From NCBI GenBank assembly GCA_015491905.1, contig WGGC01000068.1, positions 1 to 55,042 on the forward strand: a DNA stretch of 55,042 nucleotides. The letters are read 5' to 3'. Made by a program: the position numbers and the translations under genes. Below are positions 1 to 7,310 of the stretch, piece by piece. How positions within the stretch are numbered: the first letter of the stretch is position 1; every line of letters starts with the position of its first letter. Under the pieces are notes generated by a model that worked only from the letters and a program-made list of their open reading frames with translations, was not told where the DNA came from and searched no databases. Origin of the DNA: Bacteroidales bacterium (GTDB lineage Bacteria; Bacteroidota; Bacteroidia; Bacteroidales; F082).

Positions 1-245
1 CCAACCAAATCATCCATTGCCTTGGCAGCTGCTAAATGATGACTAACAGGACATATGCCACAGAGTCGCTGAACTAAAACAGGAGCTTCCCAATAAGGTC
101 TTCCCTGTATAAAACGTTCAAACCCTCTAAATTCTACAATGTGGAGTCTTGTATCTTTTACATGATTTTGATTGTCCATGAAAATGGTTACTTTTCCATG
201 ACCTTCAACACGTGTAACCGGTTCTATTGTGATTTTTTTTGACAT
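1..245 (-). CDS. hoxH: NAD-reducing [NiFe] hydrogenase large subunit HoxH (N-terminal part, cut by window edge)
   Basis: Only the first ~81 codons are present; the gene continues beyond position 1. The start is the ATG at 245-243, 8 nt after the hoxY stop. The protein opens with the large-subunit signature [11 protein letters not shown] and carries [11 protein letters not shown], whose C62 and C65 are the N-terminal pair of cysteines that ligate the Ni-Fe site; the C-terminal pair is off the window. In the family this subunit binds H2 at the NiFe(CN)2CO centre and passes electrons to HoxY. Position as last of hoxF-U-Y-H fits the soluble bidirectional (group 3d) enzyme. Family assignment is firm; subgroup is inferred from the HoxF/U partners. 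Confidence 0.95.
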   Translation of the reverse strand, partial: MSKKITIEPVTRVEGHGKVTIFMDNQNHVKDTRLHIVEFRGFERFIQGRPYWEAPVLVQRLCGICPVSHHLAAAKAMDDLV

Positions 246-253
246 TTTTTTCT

Positions 254-814
254 TTAATCAAATTTTAAAACTTCATAGGGTAACTCTATATCTTTTCCCA
301 ATAATATTGCTGTAAGTGCATTCCAAATTAAATCAGCTCTCGGAGGGCATCCGGGGAGGAAATAATCTATTTTAACAATTTCATGACATGGATAAACTTT
401 ATCCAATAATAAAGGCAGTTCTTCATCATTGGGTAGTATTCCTTCCTTATTTTCCTGAACTGTTGGGCCATCCAAATACGCTTCCTGCAAACATTCTTTT
501 ATAGATATTCCATTTCGCATTGCTGGTAAACCCCCCATAATTGCGCATTCTCCCAGCGATATTAATGTTTTGCAATTTTGCCGGAAATATTTTAAGTTTT
601 CGATATTTTCACTATTACAACAGCCACCTTCAATAATGCCGATATCAATTGGCTGTGTAAATTGTTTTAAATCGTTAATGGGAGACTTATCAAAAGTTAC
701 CAGTTCTATTAAATCCAGTAACCGGTCATCTATATCTAAAATGGACATATGACAACCAAAGCAACCAGCCAGGGAAGCTGTAGCAATAATTTTTTTATTT
801 GATTTTTCTATCAT
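254..814 (-). CDS. hoxY: NAD-reducing [NiFe] hydrogenase small subunit HoxY
   Basis: 186 aa, the size of short HoxY-type small subunits with a single proximal [4Fe-4S] cluster. Ligands are visible: C18 and C21 in [10 protein letters not shown], a cysteine in LGECAIMGG and one in LPGCPPR. There is no twin-arginine signal and no extra C-terminal cluster domain, so it should be cytoplasmic. It relays electrons from the NiFe site of HoxH to the iron-sulphur chain of HoxU. The gene sits 7 nt after hoxU and 8 nt before hoxH, so all are surely cotranscribed. Confidence 0.95.
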   Translation of the reverse strand: MIEKSNKKIIATASLAGCFGCHMSILDIDDRLLDLIELVTFDKSPINDLKQFTQPIDIGIIEGGCCNSENIENLKYFRQNCKTLISLGECAIMGGLPAMRNGISIKECLQEAYLDGPTVQENKEGILPNDEELPLLLDKVYPCHEIVKIDYFLPGCPPRADLIWNALTAILLGKDIELPYEVLKFD

Positions 815-821
815 GGATTTT

Positions 822-1505
822 TTATTTTCCTATTGGTGTTTTATCAAATTTTCTTGTTCCAATTGGCATGTTAAATCCAATTTCTTTTTTTATAATTGAA
901 CCTACCGGACAATTGTCCATTGCCTGTTGTGCCGTTTCTTCACTAATGGTTTTAATCATTTCTTCATCGGGGACAATTTCAAGCTTATATCCACGATACT
1001 TTGTGGCAAAATAACGTCGTCCCTTTTTATCTTTTATTGTTTTTATGCATCTTTTACAAGCTATACACCGGTTTTGGTCTTTTAAAATTTTAGAGCCTTT
1101 TCCAATCATTTGTTTATGTGGAAACTCGTATGGAAATCTTGGCACAAGCATTTTATATTTATATGCAAGGGCTTGCAACTCGCAGTTTCCACTTTTTTCA
1201 CATGTAGGACAGAAATGATTCCCGCTAACAAATAATAACTCAATAATACTTTTTCTAAGGTCAGTTAGTTCTTCAGTATTATTTTGGATTTCCATACCAT
1301 CTGCAACAGGTGTTGTACATGCTGTTAACATTCTGTTATTTATCATAATAGTGCATATACGGCAATTAGCTTTTGGTTCGGTATTTACAAAATAACATAA
1401 AGTGGGAATGTATATATTGTTTTCTTTAGCTGCCTCCAAAATTGTTTTATTCTTTGAAGTTGTAATTTCTGTCCCGTCAATCCATATTTTTATTTCTTTT
1501 TCCAT
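822..1505 (-). CDS. hoxU: Hydrogenase diaphorase subunit HoxU (NuoG-N-terminus-like iron-sulphur protein)
   Basis: 227 aa. Residues 1-75 form a [2Fe-2S] ferredoxin fold with C37, C48, C51 and C63. Residues 90-110 hold the His-ligated cluster motif of NuoG (H97, C99, C102, C108). Residues 145-205 hold one classical [4Fe-4S] set (C147, C150, C153 and C199 followed by Pro). This matches HoxU of soluble NAD-reducing hydrogenases, which wires HoxY to the flavin subunit HoxF. It starts 10 nt after the hoxF stop. The molybdopterin-like rest of NuoG is absent, as expected for HoxU. Confidence 0.95.
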   Translation of the reverse strand: MEKEIKIWIDGTEITTSKNKTILEAAKENNIYIPTLCYFVNTEPKANCRICTIMINNRMLTACTTPVADGMEIQNNTEELTDLRKSIIELLFVSGNHFCPTCEKSGNCELQALAYKYKMLVPRFPYEFPHKQMIGKGSKILKDQNRCIACKRCIKTIKDKKGRRYFATKYRGYKLEIVPDEEMIKTISEETAQQAMDNCPVGSIIKKEIGFNMPIGTRKFDKTPIGK

Positions 1506-1515
1506 TTTTTATATT

Positions 1516-3411
1516 TTATTGTAAGTGATATAAAACGGGTTTCCGGTGTACAAATTTTGAATAGGCTGTTACAGCCTTTTCTATTTCAAACTCGCTATTA
1601 AATTCTACCAGACTCTGAATATGTTTTTCGTAGAGATATCTAAAATTGAATATGCTTGATAAAATAGGATTACCTGCAGCTTGACCTAAACCACAACGAC
1701 TGGCTTTTAGTATTTTGCCCCAACTAAGCAAATCTTCTATATCTTTTTTTACCCCATTTCCGTTCAGAATTTTTTGTAGTTTATTTTTCATAATATAAGG
1801 CAGGTTTCGGCAGGTAGAGCATGCGCCACATGATTCCTCAATAAAAAATGACATAAAATTTAGTACAACCTCTTTTAGTAAGTCTCTGCTATTATTAAAT
1901 ATTATTATTGATCCTCCGGTAGGTAAATCAGAGTAACTTAACTTCCTGTCAAAAAATTTTTCAGCTACCATCATGCCGGAAGGCTTATACCATTTCATAA
2001 GTTCTATACTATTTAAATTATTTAGGTCTTTCATCCCTATCAACATCCCGGAAGGCCCGCCAACCTGAACAGCTTGTACGTCTTCAGCTCCACACATTTC
2101 AAGGACTTCTCCTAACCTGATTCCCCATTCAACTTCATATATTCCCGGTAGTTTACAGTCGCCTGATATACTGAGTAATTTTGTTCCAAGTGAATCTCCT
2201 GTACCAAAGCCGGAATACCAGTCAGGTCCAAAATGTAGAATTTTAACTGCTGTTGCAAGGGTCTCAACATTATTTACTATCGTTGGATATCCCAAGTAGC
2301 CTTTTTCTACAGGGAAAGGGGGTTTATCACGTGGTTCACCCCGTTTTCCTTCTAACGATTCAATTAATGCAGACTCCTCTCCGCAAACATAGGCTCCGGC
2401 ACCCATTTGTATTCTTATATTAAAGTTAAAACCTTTTATTCCTTCAATATTGTTTCCCAATAAGTTGGAGGCTTGCATTTCAATAAGCTTTTTATTAAGA
2501 AATTTTAATAGATATAAATACTCATAACGGAGGTATAAAATACCAATATCAGATCCGGTTGCATAAGCCGCCGCCGCCATACCTTCAAAAACCAATTCCG
2601 GATATTCTGTTAGAAGTACTCTGTCTTTAAACGTTCCGGGTTCTCCTTCATCTGCATTACATATAATTACTCTGTGATTAGAAGGTACGCGACAACCAAA
2701 ACGCCATTTTAATCCGGTGGGAAATCCTGCTCCTCCGCGTCCCCGCAGATTAGACGATTCAATTTTGTTAATGACTTCCTCCGGTGTCATTTCTTTTATG
2801 CCTTTTTTAAGAAAAGAATAGACAGGATAGTCTTTATTCAAAATTATTGACTTCCTTCTTATATTATTATATACCATGGAGTTAACGTCGGGATGTGAAT
2901 TGTTTCCATCGCCACTGTTTTCATACATGAGTTCTTCTACCGGCTTGTTACTTTTTATTCCCTGTACTAATTCTTTTACACGGTAAGGAGTTAGATTAGT
3001 AAATATTTTGCCATTTATTATAGCTGCTGGTTCCTGATCATTCATTCCTATACATGAAGTGTCATATAACCCAATCAAACCATCTTGAGTAACGGAATTG
3101 AATGGGGTTTCGCAATATCTTTCGAAAGCTTTCTTAACTTTATCCCTATCCTTCAATTCTGCTGTAATGCTGGTGTTAAGATAAATGTTGTATTTCCCCT
3201 TTCCAAAAAGAAAAAAATGATAAAATGAAATAACCTCATCTAATTCAGCTGCTGAAATTTCTAATTTTTCTGATAATATTTTTCTGACTGCTTTTTTGTT
3301 TTCAGCTAATTCATTTTTTAGTTCATGCAATATATCAATTAAACGACTTTTGTTGTTTCCGTATTTTTTTAATGTGTCAAATATTTTTTTTTCTTGTAAT
3401 GTTGTTTCCAT
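1516..3411 (-). CDS. hoxF: Hydrogenase diaphorase subunit HoxF (NuoE-NuoF fusion), NADH/FMN site
   Basis: 631 aa. Residues ~1-160 resemble NuoE/HoxE; ~175-600 resemble NuoF. The NuoF part shows the FMN/NADH loop GRGGAGFPTGLKW near residue 222, GAGAYVCGEESALI near 337, and the [4Fe-4S] ligands CGACSTC near 527 plus RCGLGQ near 567. This is the subunit that reduces NAD+ or oxidises NADH. The NuoE-like part has lost most of its cluster: of the usual four cysteines only the one in TSCIGMNDQEP remains, and its partner four residues on is Asn. The ATG at 3411 lies 40 nt from a TAAATTTG -7 box (3459-3452). First gene of the hox operon, diverging from hypF. Confidence 0.95.
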   Translation of the reverse strand: METTLQEKKIFDTLKKYGNNKSRLIDILHELKNELAENKKAVRKILSEKLEISAAELDEVISFYHFFLFGKGKYNIYLNTSITAELKDRDKVKKAFERYCETPFNSVTQDGLIGLYDTSCIGMNDQEPAAIINGKIFTNLTPYRVKELVQGIKSNKPVEELMYENSGDGNNSHPDVNSMVYNNIRRKSIILNKDYPVYSFLKKGIKEMTPEEVINKIESSNLRGRGGAGFPTGLKWRFGCRVPSNHRVIICNADEGEPGTFKDRVLLTEYPELVFEGMAAAAYATGSDIGILYLRYEYLYLLKFLNKKLIEMQASNLLGNNIEGIKGFNFNIRIQMGAGAYVCGEESALIESLEGKRGEPRDKPPFPVEKGYLGYPTIVNNVETLATAVKILHFGPDWYSGFGTGDSLGTKLLSISGDCKLPGIYEVEWGIRLGEVLEMCGAEDVQAVQVGGPSGMLIGMKDLNNLNSIELMKWYKPSGMMVAEKFFDRKLSYSDLPTGGSIIIFNNSRDLLKEVVLNFMSFFIEESCGACSTCRNLPYIMKNKLQKILNGNGVKKDIEDLLSWGKILKASRCGLGQAAGNPILSSIFNFRYLYEKHIQSLVEFNSEFEIEKAVTAYSKFVHRKPVLYHLQ

Positions 3412-3433
3412 CGTTTAGTTTTATAATTTTAAC

Positions 3434-3451
3434 CTGTTATTTAATTCACAA
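3434..3451 (-). promoter_or_regulatory. Rex-like operator overlapping the hoxF transcription start
   Basis: On the minus strand this reads TTGTGAA-TTAA-ATAACAG, starting directly after the hoxF -7 box. The Rex consensus is TTGTGAA-N4-TTCACAA (TTGTTAA-N4-TTAACAA in some lineages), so the left half is perfect and the right half differs at its two ends. Rex is encoded in this window (43203-43841), and NADH-linked hydrogenase genes are plausible targets. The operator identity is inferred from sequence alone. Confidence 0.6.
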
Positions 3452-3459
3452 CAAATTTA
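3452..3459 (-). promoter_or_regulatory. -7 box of the hoxFUYH promoter
   Basis: Minus strand TAAATTTG, a perfect TAnnTTTG of Bacteroidota housekeeping promoters, 40 nt upstream of the hoxF ATG. No clear -33 TTTG is present. The box is flanked on both sides by Rex-like operators. Confidence 0.6.
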
Positions 3460-3466
3460 AAATAAA

Positions 3467-3484
3467 TAGTGAAATAAATAACAG
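3467..3484 (+). promoter_or_regulatory. Second Rex-like operator in the hoxF/hypF divergent region
   Basis: Plus strand reads TAGTGAA-ATAA-ATAACAG. Together with the site at 3434-3451 it forms an inverted repeat of two 16-bp arms (3434-3449 and 3469-3484, 15 of 16 positions complementary, 19-bp spacer). It covers the region where the hoxF -33 element would lie and is 38 nt from the hypF start, so it could serve either gene. Confidence 0.5.
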
Positions 3485-3521
3485 ATAAAAAGCTTAGAAT
3501 GAATATAAATTAAAAATAAAA

Positions 3522-5777
3522 ATGATTGTAAAACGCAAAATATTAGTTAAAGGGCTTGTTCAGGGTGTTGGGTTTCGGCCTTTTGTTTATAAGCTTGCCA
3601 CAATGAATAAATTAAAAGGTTTTGTTGAAAATAATAATATTGGTGTGGAAATACATGTGGAGGGAGAGTTAACAAACGTCAGTACTTTTATATTATCATT
3701 GGAAAAAGAGGCTCCTATTGCCAGTTGTATTGAAAAGATTATTGTTGAAGATGATATGTTTGATGGAATTAATGGTTTTGAAATTTCAAAAAGCAGGTCT
3801 GTTTCCAAAGAAATTACCAGAATTAGTCCTGATATTGCCGTGTGCGATGATTGCCTTGAAGATATCAAGTCTCAACCCCACCGGATAAATTACCCTTTTA
3901 CAAATTGTACACATTGTGGTCCACGGTTTTCAATAGTTAAGGATTTACCTTATGACAGAGAAAAAACTTCAATGAATATTTTTGCCATGTGTGAAAAGTG
4001 TACTTCAGAATATAAAAATGTTGAAGACAGGCGATTTCATGCTCAGCCTATTGCTTGTGCTGATTGTGGCCCAAATTATTCTTTACATTATGATTCTGAA
4101 AAAATTAATAATATTGAAGAAATAATTAAATTAACATCTTCTTGGTTAAATAATGGTCATTTAGTGGCAATTAAAGGTATTGGCGGTTTTCATCTGGCTT
4201 GTGATGCTGTTAATAGAGAATCAGTAAAAAAAATGAGAGCATTGAAAAGGAGGGAAGGTAAGCCTTTGGCTGTTATGTTCCGTAATGTCCAATCAGCAAA
4301 AAAATTTGTAAAAATTAGCAGTAGTGAAGAAAAATGGCTTATAAGCTGGCAACGACCTATTATTTTATTGGATTCAAAAAATAAGTTACCTGTTGAAATT
4401 TCAGGAGGTTTGAATACTATTGGAGTGATGCTTCCATATTTGCCAATTCACTATCTTCTTTTCAATCAACTAAATAGTCCTGCTATTGTTTTAACTAGTG
4501 GAAATTTATCTGAAGAACCTATTATAACCGAAAATATGAAAGCCCTGAATCGGTTTTCGTCATTAGTGAAGGGGATAGTAACATATAATCGCGATATTGT
4601 AAACAGAGTTGATGATTCAGTAGGATTTGTAGCCGGAAATAAATTCAGATTAATTAGGCGGTCTAGAGGTTTTGCCCCTAATCCGGTCAATATTGGGCTT
4701 AAAGCTGAAGGAATTTTAGCCACCGGTGCTGAGCTGGTTAACACTTTTGCTATAGGAAAAGGAAAAAGTGCAATAATAAGTCAGCATATTGGCGACATTT
4801 CAAACCCGGAGACTTTACAATTTTATGAGGAGTCGTTCCATAGTTTTTCTAATATGTTTCGTTTTACTCCCGAATTAGTTGCATGCGATTTACATCCAGA
4901 TTATTTGTCAACAGTATTTGCCGGGAGTTTAAGGTTACCTTTGCTAAGAGTTCAGCATCATCATGCCCATATTGCCTCCTGCATGGCTGAGCATAAACTT
5001 GATGAACAGGTAATTGGAGTAAGCTTTGATGGTACCGGATTGGGGACAGACGGTAATATTTGGGGAGGTGAGTTTATGGTTTCTGATTTATCAGGTTTTA
5101 AACGCAAAGCACATTTGGAAAATATTCCAATGCCAGGAGGCGATAAGGTAACAAAAGAACCTTGGCGGATGGCGGTTGCTAATCTTTATCATTATCTTGG
5201 TTTTCAGGAAACAATAAATTTACGTACTAAACTATTTTCTGAAATTCCGGAAGGTATGTATTTAAGTTTACTGGATATTTTAAATAAAAATATAAATTGT
5301 CCCTTGTCGGGAAGTGCAGGCAGGCTTTTTGATGCAGTATCGGCAATAACGGGTGTTTGTCGTTTTTCTTCTTTCCATGCGGAAGCTCCAATGCAACTAG
5401 AATCTAAAATTTGTAATGTTGATAAATTACCTTACCCTTATGAGTTTGATGGTGGAGTTTTTTCTTTTGGCAAAATGTTTGTCTCTCTGGTTGAGGATAT
5501 TTTGAATGGGGTTCCTGTAAGTACAATGGCTAAAAGGTTTCATAAAACTATCGTTGAGGTTATTATAGATGGGGTACAATCTATATACCTGGAAACAGGT
5601 CTGAAAAAAGTTGTATTATCAGGGGGCATTTTTCAAAATAAGTTTATATTGGAAAAAACAGAAAAGATGCTATTGGAAAATGGATTTACAGTATATTCTC
5701 ATCATAAGATTCCTACTAATGATGGAGGTATTTCTTTGGGTCAGCTTGCTATTGCTGCAAAGTTTTTACAGAAATAA
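3522..5777 (+). CDS. hypF: Carbamoyltransferase HypF, [NiFe] hydrogenase maturation
   Basis: 751 aa, the normal length. Order of domains: acylphosphatase (VQGVGFRPFVYKLA, residues ~13-26), two HypF zinc fingers (CDDC...CTHC and CEKC...CADC, ~108-185), a YrdC-like domain (~200-390) and a Kae1-like carbamoyltransferase domain (~400-751) with HHHAH near 490 and a GTGLGTDGNIWGGEF loop. HypF uses carbamoyl phosphate and ATP to place a carbamoyl group on the C-terminal Cys of HypE, the first step to the cyanide ligands. It diverges from hoxF across a 110-bp promoter region. The ATG at 3522 keeps the acylphosphatase domain complete. Confidence 0.97.
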   Translation: MIVKRKILVKGLVQGVGFRPFVYKLATMNKLKGFVENNNIGVEIHVEGELTNVSTFILSLEKEAPIASCIEKIIVEDDMFDGINGFEISKSRSVSKEITRISPDIAVCDDCLEDIKSQPHRINYPFTNCTHCGPRFSIVKDLPYDREKTSMNIFAMCEKCTSEYKNVEDRRFHAQPIACADCGPNYSLHYDSEKINNIEEIIKLTSSWLNNGHLVAIKGIGGFHLACDAVNRESVKKMRALKRREGKPLAVMFRNVQSAKKFVKISSSEEKWLISWQRPIILLDSKNKLPVEISGGLNTIGVMLPYLPIHYLLFNQLNSPAIVLTSGNLSEEPIITENMKALNRFSSLVKGIVTYNRDIVNRVDDSVGFVAGNKFRLIRRSRGFAPNPVNIGLKAEGILATGAELVNTFAIGKGKSAIISQHIGDISNPETLQFYEESFHSFSNMFRFTPELVACDLHPDYLSTVFAGSLRLPLLRVQHHHAHIASCMAEHKLDEQVIGVSFDGTGLGTDGNIWGGEFMVSDLSGFKRKAHLENIPMPGGDKVTKEPWRMAVANLYHYLGFQETINLRTKLFSEIPEGMYLSLLDILNKNINCPLSGSAGRLFDAVSAITGVCRFSSFHAEAPMQLESKICNVDKLPYPYEFDGGVFSFGKMFVSLVEDILNGVPVSTMAKRFHKTIVEVIIDGVQSIYLETGLKKVVLSGGIFQNKFILEKTEKMLLENGFTVYSHHKIPTNDGGISLGQLAIAAKFLQK

Positions 5778-5870
5778 TTATTAAATCACATTCGCCCTGT
5801 TAAATAGCAAAAATTTCACAAGGCAAGGAAAATGATTATTCAATTGTGGTAAGTTATATGTGATTTATAA
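5778..5870 (+). repeat. Palindromic dispersed repeat, copy 1 (hypF-hypD gap)
   Basis: Begins at the hypF stop codon. Its reverse complement aligns without gaps over about 88 nt to 29735-29822 with roughly 17 mismatches, including a 23-bp identical core at about 5827-5849. The ends are inverted (AAATCACAT near 5783 and ATGTGATTT near 5858), with an imperfect inner hairpin. It contains no ORF. The rest of the gap to hypD (5871-6045) is featureless AT-rich DNA; no hypC is present. Confidence 0.7.
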
Positions 5871-6045
5871 AATAAGAAAAGACAAAATTTAAATAGTATC
5901 AGGAATAGATTTTTATTATTAAAGTGATTTTAATAGCTTTAAAAATTAATATCTATTTTTGAGAAATACTTTATTAAAGTAACTTAAGTAAAAATCTGAT
6001 AATATTTAATTACAACTCACCAATAAAAAATAAAATTATAAGCTG

Positions 6046-7128
6046 ATGAAATATGTGGATGAATACCGTGACGAAGATATTGTTACAAATCTTGTAAACG
6101 AAATTAGAGCTATTTCAACTAAACCTGTTAAGTTGATGGAAGTTTGTGGTGGTCATACAATGGCTATTCAGAAATATGGAATTCCAAACTTATTACCTGA
6201 AACAATAGAGTTAATTTCCGGTCCGGGATGTCCGGTATGTGTTACCAGTAGAAGCTTTATCGATAAAACTATTGCATATAGTCACCAAGATGATGTAATT
6301 ATTGCAACCTATGGTGATTTAATTCGTGTTCCCGGTTCTACTTCAACCCTGGAAAAGGAAAGAGCAAATGGTGCTAATATCCAGATTGTTTACTCTATTA
6401 TGGATGCTTTAATGATTGCAAAGAAAAATAGAAGGAAAAAAATAGTTTTCCCAGGTATAGGATTCGAAACAACTGCTCCTGCAACGGCAGCAGGAATTTT
6501 ACAGGCTAAAGTAGCAGGTTTATATAATTTTTTAGTTTACAGTGCACATAAAGTTATGCCACCGGCAATGGAAGCTATTATTGATGAGGGGGTTAAAATT
6601 AATGGTTATATTGGCCCCGGGCATGTTAGCACTATTACCGGAAAAGGGATTTTTGAGAAAATTCCTGAAAAATATGGTTTGGGAGTGGTAATAAGCGGAT
6701 TTGAACCTGTTGATTTATTGGAAAGTATTTTGATGCTTGTCAGTCAAATTGAAAATAATAAACCTTCTGTTGAGATACAATACACCAGAGTTGTTAAACC
6801 GGAAGGGAATGTTAAAGCCCAACAAATGATGGAAGAAGTTTTTGAACCGGGTGATGATTGGTGGAGGGGGCTGGGTGTATTGAAAAATAGTGGTTTAAAA
6901 ATAAAAGATGAATATAATTTCCATAATGCCGAATTGATTTTGGAGGATGTAAAAGTTGAACCCTTAATTGAACCGGAAGGTTGTATTTGCGGAGAAGTGT
7001 TAAAAGGAATTAAAAAACCAAAAGATTGTAATTTATTTGGCAATATATGTAATCCGTTAAACCCTGTTGGTTCATGTATGGTTTCATCTGAAGGCGCTTG
7101 CCAGGCTTATTATCTGTATAACAGATAA
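6046..7128 (+). CDS. hypD: HypD, Fe(CN)2CO assembly scaffold for [NiFe] hydrogenase
   Basis: 360 aa. The three family signatures are intact: MEVCGGHT (C34), SGPGCPVC (C62, C65) and PGIGFETTAPAT. The C-terminal third carries the cysteine set EGCICGE, KDCNLFGNIC and GSC that binds the [4Fe-4S] cluster. HypD with HypC builds the Fe(CN)2CO unit using cyanide delivered by HypE. The gene follows hypF by 268 bp of non-coding DNA that holds a dispersed repeat, so the two may be separate transcripts or cotranscribed with a long spacer. HypC, the usual neighbour, is missing here and must be elsewhere. Confidence 0.97.
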   Translation: MKYVDEYRDEDIVTNLVNEIRAISTKPVKLMEVCGGHTMAIQKYGIPNLLPETIELISGPGCPVCVTSRSFIDKTIAYSHQDDVIIATYGDLIRVPGSTSTLEKERANGANIQIVYSIMDALMIAKKNRRKKIVFPGIGFETTAPATAAGILQAKVAGLYNFLVYSAHKVMPPAMEAIIDEGVKINGYIGPGHVSTITGKGIFEKIPEKYGLGVVISGFEPVDLLESILMLVSQIENNKPSVEIQYTRVVKPEGNVKAQQMMEEVFEPGDDWWRGLGVLKNSGLKIKDEYNFHNAELILEDVKVEPLIEPEGCICGEVLKGIKKPKDCNLFGNICNPLNPVGSCMVSSEGACQAYYLYNR

Positions 7129-7269
7129 TCATAAATTATATTTTACAGGCTATATTATGTTTTTTAATATTGTTTATTTATTAATAAAAAAGTAATTGAT
7201 TTATACTCATATTTATCTCTGATTTATTACGAGTTTAAAATTTTATTTATTATTAAAACTTAATTTTTG

Positions 7270-7277
7270 TAAATTTG
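7270..7277 (+). promoter_or_regulatory. -7 box for the tricorn-like protease gene
   Basis: TAAATTTG, a perfect TAnnTTTG, 33 nt upstream of the chosen ATG at 7311. It overlaps a possible in-frame TTG start at 7275, which argues against that earlier start. Confidence 0.5.
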
Positions 7278-7310
7278 GACTCAATTTTTATTTTAATCAA
7301 AATTAATTTT

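Noticed and set aside
5778-5870. Rex operator inside the dispersed repeat (TTGTGAA and TTTAACA half-sites)
   Set aside because: The half-sites are about 10 nt apart instead of 4, so a Rex dimer would not fit; the symmetry belongs to the repeat.
5778-6045. A small hypC gene between hypF and hypD
   Set aside because: All frames were read for an MC-starting ORF of 70-90 codons; stops are frequent and the repeat fills the first part.
7275-7310. TTG start for the tricorn-like protease at 7275
   Set aside because: It overlaps the -7 box and would place 12 residues before a good signal peptide.
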